64,000 nt of DNA from Chloracidobacterium sp. (GTDB lineage: Bacteria; Acidobacteriota; Blastocatellia; Pyrinomonadales; Pyrinomonadaceae), in assembly GCA_015075585.1 (NCBI GenBank), contig JABTUB010000001.1:620001-684000 (forward strand), given 5' to 3'. This document shows, one piece after another, positions 36,777-45,985 of the stretch; position 1 is the stretch's first letter, and every line of letters starts with the position of its first letter. The notes beneath the pieces were generated by a model, which searched no databases, was not told the origin of the DNA, and saw only the letters and a list, made by a program, of their open reading frames with translations. Position numbers and translations under genes: made by a program.

Positions 36777-38451
36777 TGGATTCGATCTTTCTAAGGCCGC
36801 CCGAAACATCCTTGCCGAGATGTATCCGCAATGCACGCCTTCCGCGGTCGATCAGCACTTGCAGGTCGCCGCGGGCCTGTGCCGCACGCACCACGCCGAA
36901 CGTATATTTCTGACCGGGAACGGTAAGGTCGATCGGGTCGTCAGCAGTGATCTGAAGAAAGACGCCTGTATTCGGGCCGCCCTTGTACGCCTGCCCTGTC
37001 GAATGAAGGAAACGCGGGCCAAAGCCCAGGCATGTCGCAGCACGCGTCTCGCGCAAGACCTTCTGCCGGATCGCTTGCAGAATGGCCTCATGAGACGCGT
37101 TCATCTCGATAAATGCGAGCAGCGCAAAGTAATCATTCGCTCCGATCTTATCTATATGCGCGGCGACCAGCGAGGCAAGCGTAGGTTCAGTGACCGCAGC
37201 AGCGAGTTCGCCGCCGTATTCCTTGCTCGCGAACATCTTCACGCCCTCACTTTCAAAGAACGGTGTCTCATCCGGCAATTTACCTTCCTTTTCGTACTCA
37301 TCCGTTAATTTCCGCGCCTCGACCTTAGCAGCTTCGACATCGGGCTGATCAAAGGTGTTGATCTTCATAAGCGAACCTGCGGTTGCCGTCGCGAATTCCC
37401 ATCGGAAGAACTCTTGTCCGAGCGTCGAAATGTCGTCCATATCGATAAGCACGGCCGGATGCCCTGCAGCTGTTACGGCCGTGAACTGAGCCTTTATTGC
37501 ATCGTCATTATTGACACTAATAAATGCGAATACTCGATCGCTTCCGTATTCCTTCTGCCCGGGTTCGCGGTCCACGGGAATGATCGCAACGCCGCGTTTG
37601 CCGGTCGATTCTGCGATGAGTTGTTCGAGCCATGCGCCTAGATCGTAGATCTCAGGCGAGGGAAAGAACGTCAGTTTGTCGCGGCCCAATATATGGCATG
37701 TGCCAAGAATGACGCCGAGCAAGGCTCCGGGATTTTCTGCGAGGCTTTCAGCGCGGCATGCAGCGGTCATCGGTGCGGTGTTTGAAAGGAACTTGGCAAC
37801 GTCAATGCCCATCGCAGCCGCGGCCGTCATACCGAATGCCGAAAGTGCAGAGAAACGTCCGCCGATCTCGGGGTCGCCGTAAAAGATATGCCGGAAGCCG
37901 TCGGCCTTAGCCGCTTTTTCCATAGATGATCCCGGGTCTGTCACCGCAACGAACTGCCGGCCCGCATTCTCCTTACCGACGATCGTCGATACGCGGTCAA
38001 AGAAATATTGCTTAAAGCAATTCGGCTCTAGCGTTGAGCCTGATTTGCTGGCAACAATGAAGAGCGTTTTTGCCGGGTCGAGCCGGTCTTCCACCGCCTT
38101 TATCTGTGCGGGCGAGGTCGAATCGAGTATGTGAAAGCGCGTTTTACCAAAGGTAACGCCAAGAACTTCGGGGCAAAGTGATGAGCCGCCCATTCCCATC
38201 AAGAGCACGTCGGTGAACCCCGAGCTTTCGACATCAGCCCTTAATGCGGCGTAGCGTGCGGCGTCTGCGGCGATCCTTTCGGCGATATCGAGCCAACCGA
38301 GCCATTTGGCCTCATCGCTGCCGGTCCACAGCGTTGCGTCCTTTGCCCAGATCCGCGAGGTGCCGTTGTTCTGCTGCCAAGCGGCGGCATTTTCGTCAAA
38401 AATTCTCTGGATGGATGAAGGTAGCGAATATTGAAGTGAATTAACAGACAT
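36769..38451 (-). CDS. pgi: Glucose-6-phosphate isomerase
   Basis: A protein of about 560 residues interconverting glucose-6-phosphate and fructose-6-phosphate. Sugar-phosphate-binding motifs GMGGSSLCPEVL and VASKSGSTLEP are present, and the middle region has GGRFSALSAFGM. The sequence resembles the isomerase part of transaldolase-PGI fusions, but no transaldolase domain is attached. AGGA seven bases before the ATG at 38451 supports that start; an ATG two codons earlier overlaps the upstream stop. It is directly downstream of myo-inositol-phosphate synthase, which uses the same substrate. Confidence 0.92.
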   Translation of the reverse strand: MSVNSLQYSLPSSIQRIFDENAAAWQQNNGTSRIWAKDATLWTGSDEAKWLGWLDIAERIAADAARYAALRADVESSGFTDVLLMGMGGSSLCPEVLGVTFGKTRFHILDSTSPAQIKAVEDRLDPAKTLFIVASKSGSTLEPNCFKQYFFDRVSTIVGKENAGRQFVAVTDPGSSMEKAAKADGFRHIFYGDPEIGGRFSALSAFGMTAAAAMGIDVAKFLSNTAPMTAACRAESLAENPGALLGVILGTCHILGRDKLTFFPSPEIYDLGAWLEQLIAESTGKRGVAIIPVDREPGQKEYGSDRVFAFISVNNDDAIKAQFTAVTAAGHPAVLIDMDDISTLGQEFFRWEFATATAGSLMKINTFDQPDVEAAKVEARKLTDEYEKEGKLPDETPFFESEGVKMFASKEYGGELAAAVTEPTLASLVAAHIDKIGANDYFALLAFIEMNASHEAILQAIRQKVLRETRAATCLGFGPRFLHSTGQAYKGGPNTGVFLQITADDPIDLTVPGQKYTFGVVRAAQARGDLQVLIDRGRRALRIHLGKDVSGGLRKIESII

Positions 38452-38453
38452 GA

Positions 38454-39620
38454 TCATTTCCTAAGCCAGTCAAGCAGCATTTGCTCTTGAGTGTGAAAAG
38501 CGTGTTCGGGACTGCCTGATACGGTCATCGGCAGTTTGAAAAACACTGAGAGTTGCTCCTGTATGCCCTTTCGGCCCTGTGTGTGAGCAAGGTCGAGACA
38601 CCGTGCGATCTCGATGGCGAGCGGGGCGGCAAGAATCGAATCCTTACACAAAAAATTTACCTTTATTTGCATCTGCTGACCGAGAAAGCCGCTGATGTCG
38701 ATATTATCCCAAGCTTCTTTGTTATCACCGCGCGGCCTGTAATAGCGAATATCAACAATATGATCCTCGACGTCATAGCCAAGTATTTCGTCAAGGACGC
38801 TGCTCTTTGTCATCAGCTTTGAGGCGAGAGATCCCTCGTTCGAGAGCGCAAGCCCGTCGCGGTTGCCGAGGATATTGGTCGAATACCAGCCGTCAACGCG
38901 AAGTGCGCGGCTTCGGAGAGCCGGAGCGAGAACCGTCTTAATAAAGGTCTGGCCCGTCTTGCCGTCCTTTCCCGCGATCGGCACACCGCGTAACTCGGCA
39001 AACTCGATAAGCGCAGGAATGTCAGCGGCGGCCGATGGTGTGAAGTTGCCGTAAGGAACACCTTCGGCGATCGAAGCGTACGCGTAGAGCATCGCAGGAG
39101 AGATGTTTTCGGAGTTCGAGTCGAGAGCGGCGTCGAACGCCTTGAGCGATGAGAACGCTTCGGTGTAGCCGCTCGCAAGCTTTTCGGTCGAAGCAAGATT
39201 GATGACAACGACCGAATCACATCGCGAGCGAAATTCGCTGATGTTTGTACGCAGTCGCTCGATCACCAAGCGATGCGTATGGTCTGTAAGCCGGTGCGAG
39301 CCTTCGATATTCGCCAAGAACCGTACATCACCGACAGCCGGCCAAGGCGTGATCGCCTTGAGTGCGGCTTCTGCATTTACGAACTGTTTGTGCGAGAGAA
39401 CTTCGTGATCTGCAGCTGCCGCGGCAAGATCGGCGGCAAATAGATCCCAGCCTGCAATGACTATGTCATCGTACGCTGCCATATCGTCGGCTTCGATATC
39501 CGCGAGCGGCAGGCCCGTGCGGTCGATCGCACCTTGGCGAAGTAATTCAACCCCGGCGGCCATGGTCGTCCCGACCGCTCCACCGACCCCGACGATCGCA
39601 ATGCCAAGCTTCTTACCCAT
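38454..39620 (-). CDS. ino1: myo-Inositol-1-phosphate synthase
   Basis: A 388-residue NAD-dependent enzyme converting glucose-6-phosphate to 1L-myo-inositol-1-phosphate. The N-terminal Rossmann motif IAIVGVGGAVGTT, the NLASTE stretch, GKDGKTGQTF with active-site Lys residues, and NILGNRDG are clear. Inositol is a precursor for phosphatidylinositol-type lipids or compatible solutes. The gene lies between the acyl-CoA ligase (16 bases upstream) and pgi (stop and next start adjacent), so the three probably form one unit. Confidence 0.92.
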   Translation of the reverse strand: MGKKLGIAIVGVGGAVGTTMAAGVELLRQGAIDRTGLPLADIEADDMAAYDDIVIAGWDLFAADLAAAAADHEVLSHKQFVNAEAALKAITPWPAVGDVRFLANIEGSHRLTDHTHRLVIERLRTNISEFRSRCDSVVVINLASTEKLASGYTEAFSSLKAFDAALDSNSENISPAMLYAYASIAEGVPYGNFTPSAAADIPALIEFAELRGVPIAGKDGKTGQTFIKTVLAPALRSRALRVDGWYSTNILGNRDGLALSNEGSLASKLMTKSSVLDEILGYDVEDHIVDIRYYRPRGDNKEAWDNIDISGFLGQQMQIKVNFLCKDSILAAPLAIEIARCLDLAHTQGRKGIQEQLSVFFKLPMTVSGSPEHAFHTQEQMLLDWLRK

Positions 39621-39636
39621 ACCAGAAACTTAAATT

Positions 39637-41136
39637 TTACATCTTTGAAAATAGTTGTGCGAGTTCGCGTTTTAGAAGCTTGCCGGTCGGCCCTTTCGGG
39701 ATCTCAGTGAGGAAGCGTACCGTTTTCGGGCACTTGTAGTCGGCAAGATGCTCTTTGCAAAAAGCGATCAGTTCGTCCTCATCAGCTTCTGTTCCGGGCC
39801 TTAATACGACGAATGCGGCCACTTCCTCGCCGTAAAGCTCATCGGGGACGCCGATCACTGCCGCCGCGGCTACCGCTGGGTGCGTATAAAGCAGATCGTC
39901 GATCTCGCGCGGATATATGTTCTCACCGCCGCGGATTATCATATCGGACTTGCGGTCGGCGATGTGATAGAAGCCGTCGCTGTCGCGGTAGCCGATATCG
40001 CCCGTATGGAACCAGCCGTTCGCAAACGCCTTTGCGGTCGCTTCCGGATTCTTGAAGTACGCTTTACAGATATTCGGGCCGCGAAGCACGATCTCGCCTA
40101 ACTCATTGTCAGGCAATGCGTTATCGTTCGCATCAAAGACCGCCATTTCATTGCCTATCGGCTGTCCGCATGAGCCGGGCCGGCGCTTTTCGCTTGGCGG
40201 ATTAAAGGTCGAGCGGCAGGTCGATTCTGAAAGGCCGTAGCCTTCGATCACAAGGCAGCCGAAGGCTTCCTCAAAGCGGCGCAGCACTTCCGCAGGCACC
40301 GGAGCTGATCCGCACATCGCAAATCTGAGATGCTCGAACCTGCGTTGCGCGGTGTCATCGGCACGATTCAGCAGCATCGACAGCATTGTGGCGACGCTGC
40401 CGAAGCTTGTAACTTTGTACCTTTCAATTATCTCCCAGAAGCGGGACGCCGAGAACTTCGGGCTTACGATGGTCATCCCGCCCGCATAAAGTGCGGTCAT
40501 CGTCGTTACCGAAACAGCGTTCATATGAAAGAGCGGCATCAGCGTAAGCAGGCGGTCTTCGGGGCCGAAACCCATCCAGTCGGTTATCTGACGAGCATTT
40601 GCCAATAGATTGCCGTGCGTCAAAAGGCAGCCTTTCGGCTTGCCCGTGGTGCCCGATGTGTAAATGATGATCGCCTCGTCATCGTTATCCAGCTCGGTTT
40701 CGGCAAGTTCGGATGAGAAGCCTCCGGCCGCGGCCTCGACACTGTCGAAAACAACAACGGGCGGTTTTTCTATCTGCGCGACTGTGTCGCTGTACTCGGA
40801 ATTTAGAAGCAGCAGCCTTGCCTCGGAGTTTCCGATGACCCATTCGATCTCTTCGCTTTTTAGCAGGGAATTGACGGGGCCGGCCAATGCGCCGATCTTC
40901 CAGCATGCAAAATACGCAATGATGTATTCGGCAGAATTCGGCATCAGCAGGCTGACGACATCACCTTTGCAGATGCCGTGCGAAAGGAGTAAATTCGCAG
41001 TACGGTTGACGGCTTTGTTAAATGCGGCGTATGACCACTCGCGGCTGTCGGCCTCAGAGATGAGAAAGACCTTCTCGTCGTACTCGGACGAGCGGCTTTC
41101 GAGCAGTTCGCGGACGCTTGTAAAAGGCTCTGACAT
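39637..41136 (-). CDS. AMP-forming acyl-CoA ligase (class I adenylate-forming enzyme)
   Basis: A 499-residue ANL-family enzyme. The P-loop IIYTSGTTGKPKG, the gate motif EGYGLSESTC, WFHTGDIGY with the ribose-binding Asp, the hinge DRKSDMIIRGGENIYP and the catalytic Lys in PTGKLLKREL are all present. It activates a carboxylic acid as acyl-AMP and transfers it to CoA, probably a fatty acid. It is divergent from the aldehyde dehydrogenase, whose product could in principle be a substrate; that link is inference. Confidence 0.92.
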   Translation of the reverse strand: MSEPFTSVRELLESRSSEYDEKVFLISEADSREWSYAAFNKAVNRTANLLLSHGICKGDVVSLLMPNSAEYIIAYFACWKIGALAGPVNSLLKSEEIEWVIGNSEARLLLLNSEYSDTVAQIEKPPVVVFDSVEAAAGGFSSELAETELDNDDEAIIIYTSGTTGKPKGCLLTHGNLLANARQITDWMGFGPEDRLLTLMPLFHMNAVSVTTMTALYAGGMTIVSPKFSASRFWEIIERYKVTSFGSVATMLSMLLNRADDTAQRRFEHLRFAMCGSAPVPAEVLRRFEEAFGCLVIEGYGLSESTCRSTFNPPSEKRRPGSCGQPIGNEMAVFDANDNALPDNELGEIVLRGPNICKAYFKNPEATAKAFANGWFHTGDIGYRDSDGFYHIADRKSDMIIRGGENIYPREIDDLLYTHPAVAAAAVIGVPDELYGEEVAAFVVLRPGTEADEDELIAFCKEHLADYKCPKTVRFLTEIPKGPTGKLLKRELAQLFSKM

Positions 41137-41164
41137 AAGGCAAATAATAAAGTAACATAAAATT

Positions 41165-42643
41165 ATGACGACGTATCGCAGCTACATTGCAGGAAGATGG
41201 ATCGACTCAACATCCGGTAAGACCTTGCCAAATATCAATCCGGCAGACACCAACGACATTATCGGGCATGCCCAGATGTGCACGCGCGAGGAAGCCCGCG
41301 CGGCCATCGAGGCGGCTTACGACGCGTTCAAGTCGTGGAGGAAGGTTCCGGCCCCGACACGCGGCCGTATGCTTACCCTCATGGCACGTGCGATGGAGGA
41401 GCGAAAGGAAGAGCTTGCTCAATTGTTGACGCACGAAGAAGGCAAGACCATTGCCGAGGCACGAGGCGAGGTGCAGCGTGCAACCAATGTTGTCGAATTC
41501 TGCGCCGGCGAGGCGCGCCGCTTTACGGGCGAGACACTGCCGAGCGAGCTGCCCAACAACTGGGCATATACGATCAAGGAGCCGCACGGTGTCGTCGGGC
41601 TGATCACGCCGTGGAATTTCCCGATCGCGATACCTGTGTGGAAGATCGCACCGGCACTTGCCGCGGGCAATACGGTCGTCTTCAAGCCTGCGTCAAATAC
41701 TCCGTCAACCGCAGTGCGGCTTGTCGAGATGTTCATCGAAGCCGGTGTGCCGGAAGGCGTACTCAACCTTGTCATCGGTTCGGGAAGCGTTGCGGGCGAT
41801 GAGATCGTAAATCATCCTGCGGTACGGGCCGTTTCGTTCACGGGTTCGAGCGAGATCGGCTTCAAATTGTATCAGCAGGTCGCAAAACGCGGCATTCCCT
41901 TCCAAGCCGAGATGGGCGGAAAGAACCCTGTCGTTGTGCTCGAGGATTGCGATATCGACCTTGCTGTTGAACATACCGCGTCGGGGGCATTCGGCTCGAC
42001 CGGTCAGCGCTGTACGGCAACATCACGAGCTGTCGTTGTTGATAAGATCGCCGACGCTTTCGTCAGCAAGATCGTCGAACGTGCCAAGGCATACAAACTT
42101 GGCTCAGGAATGGATCCCGCAACGGACATCGGGCCGTCAGTTGACAAAGCCCAGTTCAATACGGTGCTTCGATATATGGATATCGGCAAAGAGGACGGAG
42201 CAACGCTGCTTTGCGGCGGCAAGCGTGCCGAGGGCGAAGGGCTTGAGAACGGCTACTTTGTCGAACCGACCGTTTTTGACCACGTAACGCCCGATATGCG
42301 GATCGCTCGCGAAGAGATATTCGGGCCGGTTCTTTCGGTCCTGCGCGTCAAAGACCTCGATCAGGCAATGGAGGTCGCGAACGACTGCGAGTACGGCCTT
42401 TCGTCAGCCGTCTTTTCGAATGACTACAACGACATCACACGGTTCGTCAACGAGATCGAAAGCGGAATGACCCACGTCAATTCGCCGACCACCGGCGGCG
42501 AGGCCCATATACCGTTCGGCGGCATCAAAGCAACGGGCATCGGTGCACGCGAGCAAGGTTCGACCTCGCTCGATTTCTATTCGGAGCTGAAGGTGGTTTA
42601 CGTCGATGCGACCGGCAGAAAACGGGAGGGCAATTTATATTGA
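41165..42643 (+). CDS. NAD(P)-dependent aldehyde dehydrogenase (semialdehyde type)
   Basis: A 492-residue ALDH with TPWNFPIA, FTGSSEIG, general-base Glu in AEMGGKNP, catalytic Cys in TGQRCTATS and EEIFGPV. The overall pattern (INPADTNDIIG near the start, IPFGGIKATG near the end) resembles 2-oxoglutarate semialdehyde (2,5-dioxovalerate) dehydrogenases, but substrate remains uncertain. It is a paralogue of the gene at 537-2066. It starts 28 bases from the divergent acyl-CoA ligase. Confidence 0.9.
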   Translation: MTTYRSYIAGRWIDSTSGKTLPNINPADTNDIIGHAQMCTREEARAAIEAAYDAFKSWRKVPAPTRGRMLTLMARAMEERKEELAQLLTHEEGKTIAEARGEVQRATNVVEFCAGEARRFTGETLPSELPNNWAYTIKEPHGVVGLITPWNFPIAIPVWKIAPALAAGNTVVFKPASNTPSTAVRLVEMFIEAGVPEGVLNLVIGSGSVAGDEIVNHPAVRAVSFTGSSEIGFKLYQQVAKRGIPFQAEMGGKNPVVVLEDCDIDLAVEHTASGAFGSTGQRCTATSRAVVVDKIADAFVSKIVERAKAYKLGSGMDPATDIGPSVDKAQFNTVLRYMDIGKEDGATLLCGGKRAEGEGLENGYFVEPTVFDHVTPDMRIAREEIFGPVLSVLRVKDLDQAMEVANDCEYGLSSAVFSNDYNDITRFVNEIESGMTHVNSPTTGGEAHIPFGGIKATGIGAREQGSTSLDFYSELKVVYVDATGRKREGNLY

Positions 42644-42690
42644 CCGCTATTCATTTCCGTGTAAAATTAACGGATATCATTAAAGAACCT

Positions 42691-44289
42691 ATGAAAAAGA
42701 TCATTTCCGCCGCTATTTTTGTGTTCGCTGTCATGAACATAGCCTACGCGCAGAATATCTCATCCATCGCCGATGAGACATTCAAGTACGTCAAGGCCAG
42801 CACGTTCGGCAAGCCGAAGGTCGCAAAGAACACGAAGAAGGTCTCGCTTGGCCAAGTTCGTGTGCATTTCAAGACAGTCACCTCTGCCTCCAGAGAGGCG
42901 AATCGGAATTCTGCCGACGTGACCGTATATCTTGACAGCGACCTTACCACCGGCGACCTTCAAACGCTCACGAACAATTTCTATTCGCGGCTTGCGAGCA
43001 AGCTCAACGCCCTCGGTATCGAAACCGTGCCTTTCGATGCGATCAAGCAAACGGAATATTATGCCGAGAAGCTATCGAAGCAAGCCGAGGAGAAGGGGGC
43101 AGACTTTGACGGCAAGAACGGCCAGGCCTGGGTCTCAATGAACGCATACGACGGCCCGGTCTTCGTGCGTTGGAAGCCCGAAGGGACGGTCGAGATCATC
43201 GGCTACGGCCAGCAGAAGAATCTTGCAAAGACCGCCAAAGCGACGGGCGGCGATCTGATGACCGTCGATGTTGTTCTCGATTTTGCCTCGATAATGCTCT
43301 CCGCAGAGGTGAAGCAGGACCGGCAGGGATGGTTCTATGGCGACCCATATTTTTACAGCGATTACTCGATCGGCGGGCTGATGAACGTAACGAGGAGCTA
43401 TGTGTATATGGTCAACGAGGATAACGGATTCGACCAGTATTCGTCGGAGCAACCGATCGCCGAACGGATCGGATTCGCTGAAAAACCCCGCGAGGATCCC
43501 GCACGTGCGAGCTACCGCGCAGGGAAGGCATTCGGCAGCGAACGGCATTCGTTCACACCGCTCGTCATTCCTGCAAAACGGGAAATGTATATGATGGCGG
43601 CCGGAAAGGTGCTTGACCTTTACGCGGATATGCTGGCCGAAAAATTCCGGGTTCTTCGCGGCGGTGCGAAGCCTGCGGACAAACCGGCCGAAAAGCCCGT
43701 CGATCGGACCACGCTCGCACAGGTGAATGAACAAGCCAAGAAGAACAACGACACGACCGCGGTTACGACCGGCGAGATGAAGCAGGCCGCGGCGGACGCG
43801 ATAAAGGCGCGGAAATATCAGCTCGCTGCTGATTACTACGAGAAGCTTGCCTCGGCCGATCCTGAAAACGCCGCCGACTATCACGTGAAGCGCGGTGCGA
43901 TCTATCTCGATTACCTCAAAGACTACAAGAAGGCGGTCGATGTTTCGGAAGCATTGATCAAGTCGAATCCGAACGAGCCTGCCGGTTATTACAATCGCGG
44001 AACCGCTTACGTGTATCTCAAAGAATGGAAGAAGGCGAAGAAGGATCTTGATAAATCGATCGAACTGAAGCCTGATTGGGCGGTTGCTTATCAGAACCGT
44101 GCGTTCGCGCTTCTGAATATGCAAAAGGCGGACGATGCGCTCGCGGACCTCGAGATCGCGATACGCCTAACGCCGCGTGTAGCTGCTCTGTATCGCCTGA
44201 GGGCATACGCGTACAAGCTCAAAGGCAACGCGGCTCTTGCGGCTGCGGATGAATTGCGTGCGGCGCAGATCGAACAAGGAAGATACTAA
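42691..44289 (+). CDS. Exported protein with unknown N-terminal domain and C-terminal TPRs
   Basis: The ATG at 42691 is taken because it opens a signal peptide (MKKIISAAIF ... AYAQ); the longer frame from 42640 puts 17 odd residues before it and overlaps the ALDH stop. The 532-residue product has an unrecognised N-terminal domain (about 22-315), a Lys/Pro linker (KPADKPAEKP, about 328-337), and four TPR-like motifs (about 370-530, for example AGYYNRGTAYVYLKEWKKAKKDL). It is the first of three exported repeat proteins, its stop overlapping the next start by one base. Confidence 0.8.
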   Translation: MKKIISAAIFVFAVMNIAYAQNISSIADETFKYVKASTFGKPKVAKNTKKVSLGQVRVHFKTVTSASREANRNSADVTVYLDSDLTTGDLQTLTNNFYSRLASKLNALGIETVPFDAIKQTEYYAEKLSKQAEEKGADFDGKNGQAWVSMNAYDGPVFVRWKPEGTVEIIGYGQQKNLAKTAKATGGDLMTVDVVLDFASIMLSAEVKQDRQGWFYGDPYFYSDYSIGGLMNVTRSYVYMVNEDNGFDQYSSEQPIAERIGFAEKPREDPARASYRAGKAFGSERHSFTPLVIPAKREMYMMAAGKVLDLYADMLAEKFRVLRGGAKPADKPAEKPVDRTTLAQVNEQAKKNNDTTAVTTGEMKQAAADAIKARKYQLAADYYEKLASADPENAADYHVKRGAIYLDYLKDYKKAVDVSEALIKSNPNEPAGYYNRGTAYVYLKEWKKAKKDLDKSIELKPDWAVAYQNRAFALLNMQKADDALADLEIAIRLTPRVAALYRLRAYAYKLKGNAALAAADELRAAQIEQGRY

Positions 44290-45920
44290 TGATGAGGATT
44301 CTGCAGATTACTTTTAGCGGGCTTTTGGTTTTTGCTTTTTGTGTCATAGCTGCGAACGCACAGACGGCGGAGGCTTTTCTTGCGAAATGCGATGCGAGCT
44401 TTGAGGGCGGAAAGTATTCCGACGCTATAAAGGAATGCACGAAGGCACTCGACGCAAAACCGGGATTTGAGGAGGCCTTGATAACGCGCGCCGGTACGTA
44501 CAAGATCCTGCGGAATTATCCGGCGGCGATCGCCGATTACACCGAACTCATTCGCGTTACTGGCGGAATGGCGATGGCGTATTTCTACCGCGCCGATATT
44601 TACAAACGAACCGGCAAAGACAACGAGGCAATTGCCGATCTGACGGCATCGATAAAAAAAGACCCGAAAGGGCTTTTTGCGGCCCGTTCATATTACGAAC
44701 GCGGTCTTCTTTACGACAAACTCGGAAAACCGGACGAGGCCCAAGCCGACTATTGGGCAGCCGTAAAGATAAACCCGAACCACGCTCAGGCAAAGGCGAA
44801 GATCAAATATCCGTTCGGCGACAAGACCCTGACCGAAGCGGCGAATGACATCATTCCCGGAGTCAAGACACCGGCCGATGGCCCATCTGTCAAACCGTCA
44901 CCTTCACCGATAGCCGCAGCAAAACCAACTCCTTCAGCGCCGGTCAAGACCGTACCGGCAGCCGCTTCCAAATGGAAACGAACGACGTTGACGGGCACGG
45001 GGCTGAGTGTCGAGTCTCCCTTGCCGTTCGTTCTCAAGAGCGACAAGCCCGATCCGCTGCTTGAGACGATGACCGCAAACGTCTCATGGGAAATGGAGGC
45101 CGGCGGTCTCTGGGCGACCGTAAGGTATCAGAAATGGGATCAAAAGTTCACGGCGATCCGGCAGGTTTTGGAGGAGACGGTAAATATAGTCTTTGATGAC
45201 CCAAACGCAGGTGCGAAGTTCGTCAAGGACACGACATTCCTCGGCGAACCCGCGGCGGTGATCGACCAGGAGCGCTTTGATCCGTACGAAAAGAAGCAAG
45301 TGCGGCAAAAGATGATCGTATTCGGCAAGCCGGCCGATTACACTCAGCTTAATTTCGTGCATCCGGCGGGCGACAAGGCCGCGGCCGCAAAGGTCGATCA
45401 GATCGTTGCCTCATTCCAAAAAGAAGGTGCGGTTGTTGCCGGCGTCTCGAAACTTCCTCCTGCAAACTGGAAGACCTTTAATTTCGGGGGCCTGTTGTTC
45501 GACTTTCCGGCACAGATCGGCGAAGGTTCGTGTGTTCAACAGCTCAGCTCGCAAGGGCAAACAGTATGCGGCAAATGGGGCGATCCGGGGAAGGAGAACC
45601 TCAGCATCGACGTTAGCTATCGAAACTACGGGAACCTTCTGGCGCCGGAGATCAAGAAATTCGCGGCTGATTATTTGGCAGAGATGAAGGAGATAATGGC
45701 GAACGATACGAGCTGGAAGGAATTCAAGAACGAGCCGTATCCGATAAATGTCGGCGAGGCCGTCAAGATCTCCGCCTCACAGGCGTACGACGGAACCAAT
45801 ATCATCTTCGTCGCTCGCGGAGCGGAAAGATGGCAGGTCCGAGTTTGGCATTTCAACCGTTGGGATGGCGTCCGAGACGCTCTCAAACGTGTGCTCGGGT
45901 CGATAAAGTTCAAGCAGTAG
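44289..45920 (+). CDS. Exported TPR protein with two beta-rich C-terminal domains
   Basis: A 543-residue protein; the start ATG overlaps the previous stop (TAATG). Signal peptide about 1-24 (ending ANAQ), four TPR motifs (about 26-175), and a Pro/Ser/Ala linker (about 195-230). Two beta-rich domains follow (about 235-375 and 390-540), the first beginning with a PsbP-like GLSVESPLPF strand. The mixed TPR plus PsbP-like design resembles the outer part of the pseudokinase at 17286-19430. Function unknown. Confidence 0.8.
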   Translation: MMRILQITFSGLLVFAFCVIAANAQTAEAFLAKCDASFEGGKYSDAIKECTKALDAKPGFEEALITRAGTYKILRNYPAAIADYTELIRVTGGMAMAYFYRADIYKRTGKDNEAIADLTASIKKDPKGLFAARSYYERGLLYDKLGKPDEAQADYWAAVKINPNHAQAKAKIKYPFGDKTLTEAANDIIPGVKTPADGPSVKPSPSPIAAAKPTPSAPVKTVPAAASKWKRTTLTGTGLSVESPLPFVLKSDKPDPLLETMTANVSWEMEAGGLWATVRYQKWDQKFTAIRQVLEETVNIVFDDPNAGAKFVKDTTFLGEPAAVIDQERFDPYEKKQVRQKMIVFGKPADYTQLNFVHPAGDKAAAAKVDQIVASFQKEGAVVAGVSKLPPANWKTFNFGGLLFDFPAQIGEGSCVQQLSSQGQTVCGKWGDPGKENLSIDVSYRNYGNLLAPEIKKFAADYLAEMKEIMANDTSWKEFKNEPYPINVGEAVKISASQAYDGTNIIFVARGAERWQVRVWHFNRWDGVRDALKRVLGSIKFKQ

Positions 45921-45985
45921 GCTAATGCTTTTTTTGCTCGAAAGAGCTTCTCATCTTTGATAGAAACGGAAAAGATCGGAATTGT

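Noticed and set aside
43135..44124. 329-residue minus-strand frame
   Set aside because: Antisense shadow of the exported TPR gene; no motif or ribosome-binding site.
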